Origin: an uncultured Spirochaetales bacterium
GTDB lineage: Bacteria; Spirochaetota; Spirochaetia; Sphaerochaetales; Sphaerochaetaceae
Direction of reading: 5' to 3'
Assembly: GCA_944393005.1 (NCBI GenBank)
Contig: CALXYO010000010.1
Location: 1-64,000, forward strand
DNA length: 64,000 nucleotides
The translations under genes were made by a program, and so were the position numbers. The notes below the pieces were generated by a model. It was not told the origin of the DNA, ran no database searches, and saw only the letters and a program-made list of their open reading frames with translations. Position 1 is the stretch's first letter. The number at the start of each line of letters is the position of its first letter. Of the stretch, positions 1-9,099 are shown in pieces.

Positions 1-440
1 AGATACAAGAATTTAGACCTTAACACCCCTCCCTTTTCCACCTCATCCATCCTCGTTCCGTGTCATTCTGATACACCTATGGACAGGAGTGCACAATTAC
101 GGGTCAATATGCACCATGGAAGAAAGAAAAGGAGCTGAAAGTGAAACAAAATTCACAAATTGCCTTCTTTTTGTGATAATCCAGCATTTTTCTCTTTTCA
201 AATGCGGCAAATGAACTTATCATTACATGGTAAACAAAACACTGGCATTGGCTTTCTGTGTAGTTTTCATAACAATTTCCCTCAACACACCTTTTATCGA
301 TTTTTCATTTGTTATAAATCAAAAGATAACAGAAAGCAGTGCCTTTTATTTTGCACTTTCATATCTGCTTAATATGTATTTTTGAAAAATTATTGCAAAT
401 ACTCCTGTTTAGCAGTAGAGTTTTAACAGGAGGAACTGAT
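1..440. other. Intergenic region without a convincing gene
   Basis: No reading frame here has a good start, a ribosome binding site and protein-like composition; the 70-codon frame at 160-372 is rich in Phe, Cys and His and looks random. A weak promoter for the following ATPase may lie at the right end (TTGCAA at 393-398, TAGAGT at 416-421), with AGGAGG at about 428-433. Confidence 0.5.
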
Positions 441-1619
441 ATGTTAGTGAAATTTACATTCAAGAACTACAAATCATACCTTGATGAGCAGACCCTTTCG
501 CTTGAAGCGTCAGGCGACGACAGCAGAAGGGACAATGTCGAAAAAGTGAGCACAGCTCTGCTTCCTCAGGGAGGTGCACTGCTGAAAAGCGCAGCTGTCT
601 TCGGAACAACGGCAAGCGGGAAGACAAATGTCCTGAGGGCACTGGATTACATGAAAAGAGTCGTGCTCATGTCTGCGGGCATGGTGCAGATAGTACGGCA
701 GAATGATCCGTTCGCATTCCAGTTTGAAAGCGGCAGTCTGGACAGCCACTTCGATGTTGAATTCATAGAGAACAATACATATTACCGTTACGGTTTCGTG
801 ATAAGAGGAAAGGAAATCGTGAAGGAATGGCTTTTCAGGAGAAGTGAAAGGCTGACACCCCTTTTCAGGAGAGATGAATACACACTTCAGGTCAAAGGAC
901 TGAGCAAAAACAGCGCAAGGCTGCTTTCCCCCTCCCCGTTCACGCTTTTCATAACAGCAGCATCGTCTCTGAATCTTGAGATCAGCAGTGAGATACAGGA
1001 TGTGATCAGATGGTTCACCCGCCTCATGATCTCATTTGAACCCAGGAGGGAGGACCTGCTCTGTTTTGAGGACAAGGAAGAGTACATCGCAAACTCACTT
1101 GAGATTCTGAAGAAGGCTGAATGCGGCATTTCGAACATGAGACTGATCCATGAATCATCATATATAGATATGGAGACAAGCCATACAGTGTTCGACAGAA
1201 ACGGAGAGGCACTGATGGAAAAGAAGATAAGGATTTTCCAGGACAGAGGACTGCTTTCAGACGGCACAGTGAAACTCATCTGCAATCTTGCCCTCATAAT
1301 GAAAGCTCTTGACAGCGGTGCTGTGCTGCTGATCAACGATTTTGACTCGCTGATCAATGATTTCCTCTCATCGCACATCATCTCGCTTTTCACAGGCAAT
1401 GTCACAAATCCAAAAGGTGCCCAGCTCATAGTGACAAGCAAGCTCTCACCTCTCATCGACAAGATATTCCGCCGTGACCAGATATATTTCACAACCCGCG
1501 ATGATCTGAACCAGACACATCTTATGCGCCTTTCATCAGTCCCGGGAGTGAGGAAAAACGAAAGCTATGAGAAGAAGCTTCTCGAAAGCACATACCTCAA
1601 TCAGTACAAGCTAGTCTAG
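441..1619 (+). CDS. AAA family ATPase, AAA_15/AAA_21 type, with altered Walker B
   Basis: A 392-aa SMC/ABC-like ATPase of the family that includes phage-defence and DNA-repair ATPases. The start at 441 is chosen because AGGAGG lies 7 nt upstream and the protein then opens with the usual N-terminal strand (LVKFTFKNYKSY). Walker A is GTTASGKT at residues 55-62 and an LSDGT signature precedes the Walker B strand. That strand reads LLINDFDS at about residue 296, where LLIDEFD is usual, so the acidic pair is ND rather than DE. No partner nuclease (RloB, HNH or TOPRIM) is adjacent; the next gene is aspS. The biological role is unknown; a defence function is only a family-level guess. Confidence 0.75.
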   Translation: MLVKFTFKNYKSYLDEQTLSLEASGDDSRRDNVEKVSTALLPQGGALLKSAAVFGTTASGKTNVLRALDYMKRVVLMSAGMVQIVRQNDPFAFQFESGSLDSHFDVEFIENNTYYRYGFVIRGKEIVKEWLFRRSERLTPLFRRDEYTLQVKGLSKNSARLLSPSPFTLFITAASSLNLEISSEIQDVIRWFTRLMISFEPRREDLLCFEDKEEYIANSLEILKKAECGISNMRLIHESSYIDMETSHTVFDRNGEALMEKKIRIFQDRGLLSDGTVKLICNLALIMKALDSGAVLLINDFDSLINDFLSSHIISLFTGNVTNPKGAQLIVTSKLSPLIDKIFRRDQIYFTTRDDLNQTHLMRLSSVPGVRKNESYEKKLLESTYLNQYKLV

Positions 1620-1678
1620 AAACGAAAGAAGTGATAAAGTAGCAACAGTACCTTTAAACATTAATGAGGATAATATTT

Positions 1679-3469
1679 ATGTCTGAAGAAGCTTTCCTCC
1701 AGAGAACAACCACATGCGGTGCGCTGCGCGCATGCGATGAAGGAAAAAGCGTTGTTCTTAACGGATGGGTACACCGCGACAGGAATCACGGTGCACTTCA
1801 CTTTATAAACCTTAGAGACCGTTACGGCATCACACAGGTTGTCGTTGACGATGATGCCCCGGCCGAGCTGCAGGAGACTGCAGGCCGCATCAAGCTTGAA
1901 TACTGCATAGCGGTTAAAGGCATTGTACGCCGTCGCCCCGATTCGATGATCAACCCTGACATGGCCACGGGAGAGATCGAAGTAAAGGCAGAGCATATCG
2001 AAATACTCAGCCAGTGTGCGGTTCTCCCCTTCATGATCGAAGATGAGAACAATGCAAAGGAAGATCTCAGGCTCAAGTACCGTTATCTCGATCTCAGATC
2101 AAAGGGCATGACAGACAGAATCGTGATGCGCCACAAGATCATAAAGGCGATCAGGGAGTATTTCTACAAGACCGACTTCCTTGAAATCGAGACCCCGACT
2201 CTCATCAGGAGCACGCCTGAAGGGGCAAGGGATTTCCTTGTACCCTCAAGGATATATCCGGGCAAATTCTTCGCCCTTCCACAGTCACCGCAGCTTTACA
2301 AGCAGCTGCTCATGGTGTCTGGCATGGACAAGTATTTCCAGATCGCACGCTGCTACAGAGATGAGGATCCAAGGGGAGACAGACAGCTTGAATTCACACA
2401 GCTCGACATCGAGATGAGCTATGTGAAGAGAGATGATGTGCTCGCCCTCATCGAGGATCTCTTCAATGACGTTTTCAAGAAAGTGCTTGACGTGGATCTG
2501 CCAAAGACCTTCATGCGCCTGAGTTACAACGATGCGATGAACAGGTACGGAAGCGACAAGCCCGATCTCAGATTCGGCCTTGAAATAAAGGACTTCCCGT
2601 TTGCTGAGGGCTGTTCCTTCAATGCATTCACCGAGGCTCTTGAGAAAGGCGGCTGTGTAAAATACATCGTCGCACCGAAGAGCGACAAGAAGGAATACAC
2701 GAGAAAGTACATCACCGAACTAGAAGATGCTGCAAAGGTGTACGGCGCAAAGGGCCTTGCCTGGATGAAGGTTCAGGACGACTCTCTTTCAGGCGGCGTA
2801 AGCAAGTTCTTCGCTGACAGGTCAGCAGACATCATAAAGGAAACAGGTGCTCAGGACGGAGATGTCATCCTCATCATAGCTCATGAGAACTGGAAGAAGT
2901 GCTGCAACAGCATGGGAGCTGTGAGAAACAAGCTCGGCGCGGATCTTTCACTGATCGGTGACGGCTATGCCTTCTGCTGGATCATTGACTTCCCTCTCTT
3001 CGAGTACAACGAGGAGGAAGGTCACTGGGAAGCTGCACACCATATGTTCAGCATGCCGCAGGCTGAGTATATCGACACACTTGAAAGCGATCCGGGTGCC
3101 GTGAAGGGAGATCTCTATGATCTTGTTCTCAACGGATACGAACTTGCCTCCGGTTCAATCAGAATCCACGATATCGAGCTGCAGAAGAGGATCTTCAGGA
3201 TATGCAACTTCTCCGACGAGAAGGCTCAGGAACGTTTCGGCTTCCTGCTTGACGCATTCCGCTTCTCTCCTCCCCCGCACGGAGGCATCGCACCGGGAAT
3301 CGACCGTCTGTGCATGATCATCAGCAAGGTAAATACAATCAGGGAAGTCATTGCATTCCCGAAGAACACAGCGGCAATGTCTCCTATGGATGACTGCCCG
3401 GCTGAAGTCGAAGACATCCAGCTCAAAGAGCTGTGTCTGAAAATCGACATTCCCGAAAAGAAAGACTGA
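1679..3469 (+). CDS. aspS: Aspartyl-tRNA synthetase
   Basis: Charges tRNA-Asp with aspartate in the cytoplasm. The 596-aa length is that of the bacterial type, which carries an extra GAD domain inserted in the class II core. An N-terminal OB-fold anticodon domain (GWVHRDRNHGALHFINLRD) is followed by class II motifs: motif 2 around FQIARCYRDEDPRGDRQLEFTQ and motif 3 near the end (GIAPGIDRLCMI). The start at 1679 has GAGGA 8 nt upstream; an in-frame ATG at 1664 has no ribosome binding site. The stop overlaps the start of the flavoprotein gene by one base, so the two are cotranscribed. Confidence 0.97.
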   Translation: MSEEAFLQRTTTCGALRACDEGKSVVLNGWVHRDRNHGALHFINLRDRYGITQVVVDDDAPAELQETAGRIKLEYCIAVKGIVRRRPDSMINPDMATGEIEVKAEHIEILSQCAVLPFMIEDENNAKEDLRLKYRYLDLRSKGMTDRIVMRHKIIKAIREYFYKTDFLEIETPTLIRSTPEGARDFLVPSRIYPGKFFALPQSPQLYKQLLMVSGMDKYFQIARCYRDEDPRGDRQLEFTQLDIEMSYVKRDDVLALIEDLFNDVFKKVLDVDLPKTFMRLSYNDAMNRYGSDKPDLRFGLEIKDFPFAEGCSFNAFTEALEKGGCVKYIVAPKSDKKEYTRKYITELEDAAKVYGAKGLAWMKVQDDSLSGGVSKFFADRSADIIKETGAQDGDVILIIAHENWKKCCNSMGAVRNKLGADLSLIGDGYAFCWIIDFPLFEYNEEEGHWEAAHHMFSMPQAEYIDTLESDPGAVKGDLYDLVLNGYELASGSIRIHDIELQKRIFRICNFSDEKAQERFGFLLDAFRFSPPPHGGIAPGIDRLCMIISKVNTIREVIAFPKNTAAMSPMDDCPAEVEDIQLKELCLKIDIPEKKD

Positions 3470-4629
3470 TGAAAACATACTACACCGCCGTCGTCATAGG
3501 CGGCGGTGCCTCGGGCCTTTACTTCTCTCATCTCATGAAAGACTGTCTTCTCATTGAGAAGAAAACCGGATGTGCATCAAAGCTGCTCATGACAGGTGGC
3601 GGAGAATGCAATTTCACACATGACGATGATGCGGCAGAAATGGTGAGGCACTACTATGAGAGAAAGGCCTTTGTCTCCCCCGCAATATACTCACACGACA
3701 GTCATGCGATACGCTCTCACTTTGAAGAACTCGGAGTACCGTCTTTCACAAGGGAAGACGGAAAAGTCTTTCCCCTTTCACGCGATGCACACTCTGTTGC
3801 ATATGCTCTCATAAACAATACCCGGAATATAATCACAGCCTGCCGTGTTACAGGGGTCAGAAAGGAAAACGGAATATTCATCACACAGAGCACAAAAGGA
3901 GAATTCACATCAAAGTATCTTGTGATTGCAGCCGGAGGTGCATCATGCCCTGCCACCGGCTCAGACGGGGATGGATATGCCCTTGCCTCCTCATTCGGCC
4001 ATCACATCATCACACCCGGACCGGGACTGTGCAGAATAAAGCTTGTGAACAATATACCGGGCTGTGAAGGCATAACGCTTGAGAATGTATCATTCCACCT
4101 TGCCGGAAAGACATTCGAGGGTCCGCTGCTTTTCACTGACAATGGCATTTCAGGACCGGCTGTGATGAACGCATCCCGCTATGTTGAAAACAAAGACGAG
4201 ATAACCATATGCTTTCACCCTCTGGAGGAAAATGCCGTCAAACGTCTTGAAGGACGAAAAAAGGCAGTGAATGCATTAAGCGCATACACACATCTTCCGG
4301 ACAGATTCCTGAGAAACCTTCTACCTTTCCTCGGGGACAAGAATATCGCAGACATGAACAGGCAGGACATAAGAGAGACGGTACAGCGTCTGTCAGCATT
4401 CAGAAGCAGCTGTACCACACAGGGAGAAATGAAAAGAGCCACCGTGACACACGGCGGCGTCGATACAAAGGAAGTTGACAGGAAAACATTCCAGTCTCTT
4501 CTTTGTGATAATCTTCATCTGATCGGCGAAGTGCTTGATGTCGACGGAGAATGCGGGGGATACAATCTGTCGTTCGCATTCGCCTCTGCTTTCTGCGCCT
4601 TCTCGGTGATATCGGAAAAGGAAAGCTGA
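3469..4629 (+). CDS. HI0933/BaiN-family FAD-dependent flavoprotein
   Basis: A 386-aa NAD(P)/FAD-dependent oxidoreductase of the HI0933-like family; the true substrate of most members is unknown. The N-terminal Rossmann FAD-binding motif (AVVIGGGASGLYFS) is followed by the family hallmark LLMTGGGECNFTH and, near the C-terminus, GGVDTKEVDRKTFQS and GEVLDVDGECGGYNLSFAFASA. The start overlaps the aspS stop in a TGATG arrangement (3467-3471), so translation is probably coupled. Pairing with aspS suggests a housekeeping or RNA-linked role but nothing in the sequence proves it. Confidence 0.88.
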   Translation: MKTYYTAVVIGGGASGLYFSHLMKDCLLIEKKTGCASKLLMTGGGECNFTHDDDAAEMVRHYYERKAFVSPAIYSHDSHAIRSHFEELGVPSFTREDGKVFPLSRDAHSVAYALINNTRNIITACRVTGVRKENGIFITQSTKGEFTSKYLVIAAGGASCPATGSDGDGYALASSFGHHIITPGPGLCRIKLVNNIPGCEGITLENVSFHLAGKTFEGPLLFTDNGISGPAVMNASRYVENKDEITICFHPLEENAVKRLEGRKKAVNALSAYTHLPDRFLRNLLPFLGDKNIADMNRQDIRETVQRLSAFRSSCTTQGEMKRATVTHGGVDTKEVDRKTFQSLLCDNLHLIGEVLDVDGECGGYNLSFAFASAFCAFSVISEKES

Positions 4630-4707
4630 GCACCGTCTATTCCGTCCGCGCGCCCGGTCCACTCCACCTGCTCGTCACCTACCATCCAGGCATTGTCATC
4701 CCGCATC

Positions 4708-5259
4708 TCAAAGTCCTATCTCAGGAGCTATCGAAGCAAGGGCTCCGATCGTGACTTCAATAAGGTGCTCTTTCGGTATGCCGCACATTTCGCTTCCCTT
4801 CTCGATGACATCCCTGTTGACACCCGCTGCAAAAGACTTGCTTGACCATTTCTTCTTTACGGATTTGACACTCATGCCGTTCATTTTCTCAGGTCTCATC
4901 AGTGCAGTCGCATATACAAGACCGGTAAGCTCGTCCACAGCATAGAGAATCTTCTCCATGTCACGCTCAGGCTCTACATCACAGGCAAGTCCCCAGCCGT
5001 GAGAACATACGGCATGGATCATATCATCAGGTGTGTTTATCTCCTTCAAAAGCTCAGGAGCCTTTCTGCAATGCTCTTCAGGAAACATCTCCCAGTCGAT
5101 ATCATGAAGAAGGCCGGTGATCCCCCAGTAGTCCTCATCTTCACCCTTTTCCCTTGCGAAGGCCCTCATTACAGCTTCTACGCAAAGTGCATGATGGTAA
5201 AGACTCTCACTCTTATTGTATTTTCTGAAAAGCTCCAGCGCTTCATCTCTTGTGATCAT
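4708..5259 (-). CDS. HD-domain phosphohydrolase (HDIG-like)
   Basis: A 183-aa single-domain HD protein. Metal ligands are visible as YHHALCVE (first His, about residue 22), LLHDID (HD pair, about 52) and later histidines including the one in AVCSHGWG. Such small HD proteins hydrolyse nucleotide or phosphate-ester substrates, but the substrate cannot be read from sequence. GGAGG sits 7 nt upstream of the ATG at 5259. It converges on the flavoprotein gene with a 78-nt gap in which I see no strong terminator. Confidence 0.85.
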   Translation of the reverse strand: MITRDEALELFRKYNKSESLYHHALCVEAVMRAFAREKGEDEDYWGITGLLHDIDWEMFPEEHCRKAPELLKEINTPDDMIHAVCSHGWGLACDVEPERDMEKILYAVDELTGLVYATALMRPEKMNGMSVKSVKKKWSSKSFAAGVNRDVIEKGSEMCGIPKEHLIEVTIGALASIAPEIGL

Positions 5260-5338
5260 AATTCACCTCCATGCTGGAGAATATAATACGGCATAAAAAA
5301 TTTGTTAAGATGAAAATAAGGAAGTGATCACCGCAGCT

Positions 5339-6676
5339 TCAGCCAAGCAGTTTCTTCCTTCTCCTGTATCTGTATCCCGTAAAGGAAATCATCCAGTTGC
5401 ACAGCCATCCAGCAGGAACCGCATACCAGACTACATCGACACCGAGGAGAGGAGCAAGTGCAAACGATGAAATGACTCTTACCGACAGATTCACGAGATT
5501 CGCTAAAGTGAAGACCTTCACATCCCCGCTTCCTCTTAATAATCCGTCAGTGGACATTTTGAAACCTATGACAGCGAAGAACCAGCCTATGAATGTCAGA
5601 TAGTCTTCACCAGTCCTGTAGGCCGCAGGCGTACCTTCGCCTCCGATGAACATTGAAATGAGCTGATGTGAGAAAAGCTGGAGAATCAGGCATTCCAGAA
5701 GTGCGAAGAAAAGCACCATCAGATAAGTCATATGGTAGCCTTTCACAACCCTGTCTTCCTTCCTTGCACCGAGGTTCTGTGCAGTATACGAGCTGAGTGC
5801 GTTTCCGATTGAAACCATCGGAACAGTCGCAATGTTCTCTATCCTCATTCCGGCGGAGTAGCCGGCAAGGACTTCACTGCCGAAACTGTTGACGACACTC
5901 TGCACCAGCATCATTCCTATGGATACTGTCGACTGCTGGATTATGGAAGGAATGGCAAGACGCACCATGCGGGTGAAAATGTAGCTGTCAAACAGCCTGC
6001 CGGCTTTTCCCTCCATCGCATTGAGATTCCTGATGAGAATCACAAAGGAAATGCAGGCAGAAAGCGCCTGAGCAATCAGTGTCGCCCATGCAGCACCGGC
6101 GATCCCCCAGCCGAAAACGGCAACCATGACAAGATCAAGGATAACATTGAGAAGTGATGAGAAGATAAGCAGGTACAGGGGGATCTTGGACTTTCCAAGC
6201 GCATTGAAGACAGATGAGAGTACATTGTACATGAAAAGAAAAGGAAGACCGAGGAAATATATCCTCAGGTAAAGCACCGCATCAGAGAGTATGTCCGACG
6301 GGGTGTTCAGCGCATTCATTATTTGAGGCGAGAAGATATAACCGAAAAGAGCAAGAACCAGGGACAGGACCATAAAGGAAACAAGCGAGGTACTTATGCT
6401 TCCCTTCATTGAATTGTAATTCCGGGAACCGAATGTACGGCTGACAAGGACAGAAGAACCGACCCCGCCGCCTATGGCAACTGCTATGAAAACGCTTGTC
6501 AGGGAATATGATGCCCCGACAGCGGCAAGCGCCTTCTCCCCTACAAAACGTCCGACAATGACAGAATCCGTCATTGTGTAAAGCTGCTGGAAAAGATTTC
6601 CCAGCATCATCGGAAGTGAAAATATGATGAGAGCCCTGAGCGGGCTGTAGTGGATAAGATATTCTTTGTCCTGCAT
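5339..6676 (-). CDS. MATE family multidrug efflux transporter
   Basis: A 445-aa, 12-helix cation-coupled exporter of the MATE/NorM superfamily (DinF-like branch). It opens with the common YLIHYSPLRALIIFSLPMMLGNLFQQLYTMTDSVIVGRFVG signature, where the Asp of TDSVIVG lies in helix 1. The ATG at 6676 is preferred because the usual N-terminal motif follows it; a GTG at 6733 would add 19 unlikely residues and overlap the promoter. A promoter (TTGCAA, 17 nt, TAATCT) can be read on the minus strand at about 6686-6714. It is divergent from the metallo-beta-lactamase-fold gene. Confidence 0.92.
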   Translation of the reverse strand: MQDKEYLIHYSPLRALIIFSLPMMLGNLFQQLYTMTDSVIVGRFVGEKALAAVGASYSLTSVFIAVAIGGGVGSSVLVSRTFGSRNYNSMKGSISTSLVSFMVLSLVLALFGYIFSPQIMNALNTPSDILSDAVLYLRIYFLGLPFLFMYNVLSSVFNALGKSKIPLYLLIFSSLLNVILDLVMVAVFGWGIAGAAWATLIAQALSACISFVILIRNLNAMEGKAGRLFDSYIFTRMVRLAIPSIIQQSTVSIGMMLVQSVVNSFGSEVLAGYSAGMRIENIATVPMVSIGNALSSYTAQNLGARKEDRVVKGYHMTYLMVLFFALLECLILQLFSHQLISMFIGGEGTPAAYRTGEDYLTFIGWFFAVIGFKMSTDGLLRGSGDVKVFTLANLVNLSVRVISSFALAPLLGVDVVWYAVPAGWLCNWMISFTGYRYRRRKKLLG

Positions 6677-6698
6677 GACAGAAAAAGAGATTACTCTC

Positions 6699-6727
6699 TT
6701 TGAGATCAAGTTGCAATGCGATAAAAT
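6699..6727 (+). promoter_or_regulatory. Promoter of the metallo-beta-lactamase-fold gene pair
   Basis: TTGAGA at 6700-6705 and TAAAAT at 6722-6727 are separated by 16 nt, and GGAGG at 6738-6742 precedes the ATG at 6751. The elements overlap the divergent MATE promoter, so expression of the two units may be linked. Confidence 0.45.
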
Positions 6728-6750
6728 CAACACTCATGGAGGATTTTCCA

Positions 6751-7467
6751 ATGTCAGATTACCGCATCTCACTGATTGACAGCCACACGTATAGGATAGA
6801 CGAGGAAGGTGTCAGGTTCTTCCTGCTTGAAGGAAATGAGAAAGCACTGCTTATCGACAGCGGCATGATGGTGCATAATGCGAAGGAAATCGCCGGGACT
6901 CTCACGTCTCTTCCCATTTTTCTTCTCAACACTCATGGCGATATCGACCATGTCGGAAGCAATGAAGAATTCGAATCCTTCTACATGAATGATGCCGAGG
7001 CATCAAACTATTACAAAGTCCAGAAGAAAAAAGGCGTCATCATTCCGCTTGAAAACGGCGACATACTCGATCTTGGTGACAGGAAACTTGAAATCATCAC
7101 TCTCCCCGGCCATACACCGGGAAGCATAGGTGTGCTTGATGCCTCCCGCGGCTGGCTTTTCAGCGGAGACCCTGTTCAGGACGGCAGCATCTTCATGTTC
7201 GGCGTCGAAAGGGAGATGCATGCATACATCCGCAGTCTTGAGAAACTTGAAGGCTATATGGACCGCTTTGAGCTCGTCTTTCCCTCCCACGGAACATGTC
7301 CTCTCTCTCCCAGCTATATTCCCCGTCTGAAGGAAAAAGCAAAAGAGGTTCTTGAAGGAAAGACAAAAGGAGAGACCATCAGGATACACGGCATGAAAGT
7401 CATGAAACATGACGTGGCACTCGCATCATTCCTGCTTGATGCACAGGATGGTGATGAAAATGCCTGA
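6751..7467 (+). CDS. Metallo-beta-lactamase-fold hydrolase, copy 1
   Basis: A 238-aa glyoxalase-II-like metallohydrolase. The zinc motif HxHxDH is present as THGDIDHVGS (about residues 67-73), followed by the third His in LPGHTPGSIG, the bridging Asp in LFSGDPV and the last His in FPSHGTC. The first His of HxHxDH occupies the TH position normally. The start at 6751 has GGAGG 8 nt upstream. Its stop lies inside the next gene, a paralogue with the same domain, so this is a tandem duplication in one transcript. The substrate is unknown. Confidence 0.88.
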   Translation: MSDYRISLIDSHTYRIDEEGVRFFLLEGNEKALLIDSGMMVHNAKEIAGTLTSLPIFLLNTHGDIDHVGSNEEFESFYMNDAEASNYYKVQKKKGVIIPLENGDILDLGDRKLEIITLPGHTPGSIGVLDASRGWLFSGDPVQDGSIFMFGVEREMHAYIRSLEKLEGYMDRFELVFPSHGTCPLSPSYIPRLKEKAKEVLEGKTKGETIRIHGMKVMKHDVALASFLLDAQDGDENA

Positions 7468-8284
7468 GCATACTGCACACAGGATCTGCAGCGGAACCTG
7501 GCAGATCAGCGAATTCAATCTCGTCAATTTCTTTCTTGCGGAAGGGGATGACAAAGCCGCTGTCATAGACACGGGATGCGGGCTTGGCAATGCACGCTCT
7601 GCCGTGATGAGACTTACTGACAAGCCGCTTTCAGTACTGCTCACCCACACTCATTTTGACCATATGGGAGGAATATACCGCTTCACGGACTGTCCTGTTT
7701 TCATGAAAAGCGATGAAGAAGGCAGGCATACTTTCTCCCTCGGCACCGGCAAGCCTTTCCTGAAATACTATGTCGAGACACGTGCAGCTGTGCTCATGAA
7801 AGGAATGGAAGCTGAGATCCTCTCCATTATTCCGGAAGAGGAAACTGATGTGCCATTCTCTTTCAGCGAACTTGATGATGGAGACATCATCGATCTGGGA
7901 GGACGCACTCTGGAATGCATTGCGGTCCCGGGCCATACAGCAGGCAGCATGTGCTTCCTGGACAGGAAGGAACGGCTGCTCTTCAGCGGAGACTGTGTCA
8001 ACAGAAGTGTCATTCTGCCCCGTCAGCAGGACGGCAGCATGCGCATTGTGGAGCAATACCATGACTCTCTCATGAAACTGATGAACAGGGAAAAAGAATT
8101 CGAGGCTCTTGCAATCGGACATAACGGCCCGCTGGAGGACAAATCCCTCATCCGTGATTACATCACCCTGAGTGAAGGCCTTCTGGACGGCAGCATAAGA
8201 GGGGAATATATGGAGAAAGGCTTCCGCAAAGGAGAAGCTGCCTCATACGGTAATGCTGAGCTGTGGTACCACTGTGATCAGTGA
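7460..8284 (+). CDS. Metallo-beta-lactamase-fold hydrolase, copy 2
   Basis: A 274-aa paralogue of the preceding gene. Zinc motif THTHFDHMGG, then VPGHTAGSMCF, LFSGDCVN and IGHNGPLED supply the remaining ligands. The extra length compared with copy 1 is an insertion between the HxHxDH motif and the next His (the segment with FLKYYVETRAAVLMKGMEAEILSI). Start 7460 is favoured by AGGATGG at 7444-7450; ATG at 7454 is a close alternative. The gene overlaps its neighbour upstream by 8 nt and converges on znuB with a 7-nt overlap. Function beyond hydrolase is not determinable. Confidence 0.85.
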   Translation: MPEHTAHRICSGTWQISEFNLVNFFLAEGDDKAAVIDTGCGLGNARSAVMRLTDKPLSVLLTHTHFDHMGGIYRFTDCPVFMKSDEEGRHTFSLGTGKPFLKYYVETRAAVLMKGMEAEILSIIPEEETDVPFSFSELDDGDIIDLGGRTLECIAVPGHTAGSMCFLDRKERLLFSGDCVNRSVILPRQQDGSMRIVEQYHDSLMKLMNREKEFEALAIGHNGPLEDKSLIRDYITLSEGLLDGSIRGEYMEKGFRKGEAASYGNAELWYHCDQ

Positions 8285-9099
8285 CGGAGGAATCCCCTAT
8301 CCTTCAGATATCCTGCAGCCAGCGCAAGCAGAAAAGCAATGAGATGTACTATGACAATGCTTGCACCTGACGGCGTGCCCAGAGCATAGCTTGCAAGGAA
8401 ACCGATGATGAAACAGACAACAGACTGCACTGCTGAATATATGGTCACGGCCTTGTAGCTTTCCATCACCCTCATCGCACTCAGACAGGGGAATATTATG
8501 AGAGCACTGATCAGAAGACTGCCAAGCATCCTCATGCCGAGAGTTATCGTGACGGCTGCCAGAACAGCAAGCAGTGTTGTATACCTGTCAGCCTTAACTC
8601 CGGCAGAACGGGCGAAGACAGGGTCGAATGTGACGGCATACAGCCGGGGATAAAGCAGGATGTAAGACACGATCACAATGAGGGAAAGCACCACGGAAAG
8701 AACGCAGTCGCCTTTACCGACCGCAAGCAGCGAACCGAAAAGGAAATTGTTAATATCAGTATTGGTCCCCTTCACATAACTTATGAGCACAACACCTATT
8801 GCAAGAGATGACGAGGCTATCAGAGCCACTGCGCTGTCTCCGCCAATGCGGCTTTTCTCGTTCAGCCTCAGAAGCAACACGGCCGCGACCACGACAACCG
8901 GCAGCGTGAGCGCCATCGGTGAGACGGACAACACGCTTGCCGCCGCAAGAGCGCCGAATCCGACATGAGAAAGGCCGTCGCCTATCATTGAATAACGTCT
9001 GAGGACCAGTGATACACCAAGCAGGGCACTGCACAGTGAAACCAGCAGTCCTGTTATGAAAGCTCTCTGTATGAATGCATATGAAAACATCTCAATCAT
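8278..9099 (-). CDS. znuB: Zinc/metal ABC transporter permease ZnuB
   Basis: A 273-aa membrane permease of the ABC-3 family that moves Zn2+ (or Mn2+) across the inner membrane. Seven to eight hydrophobic helices are visible, starting with FIQRAFITGLLVSLCSALLGVSLVLRRYSMIGDGLSHVGFGA, the conserved N-terminal hallmark. The ATG at 9099 has GAGGAGG 9 nt upstream and overlaps the end of znuC by 8 nt. It is the last gene of zur-znuA-znuC-znuB, whose context points to zinc rather than manganese or iron. Confidence 0.93.
   Translation of the reverse strand: MIEMFSYAFIQRAFITGLLVSLCSALLGVSLVLRRYSMIGDGLSHVGFGALAAASVLSVSPMALTLPVVVVAAVLLLRLNEKSRIGGDSAVALIASSSLAIGVVLISYVKGTNTDINNFLFGSLLAVGKGDCVLSVVLSLIVIVSYILLYPRLYAVTFDPVFARSAGVKADRYTTLLAVLAAVTITLGMRMLGSLLISALIIFPCLSAMRVMESYKAVTIYSAVQSVVCFIIGFLASYALGTPSGASIVIVHLIAFLLALAAGYLKDRGFLRH

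Noticed and set aside
219..260. A third sigma-54-like element (TGGCATTGGCTTTCT)
   Set aside because: The -12 half lacks TTGC and there is no following terminator-ended RNA.
160..372. A 70-codon plus-strand frame
   Set aside because: No ribosome binding site and biased, random-looking composition.
887..1492. A 201-codon minus-strand frame
   Set aside because: Antisense to the AAA ATPase and Ser/Leu-rich, as expected from complementing its codons.
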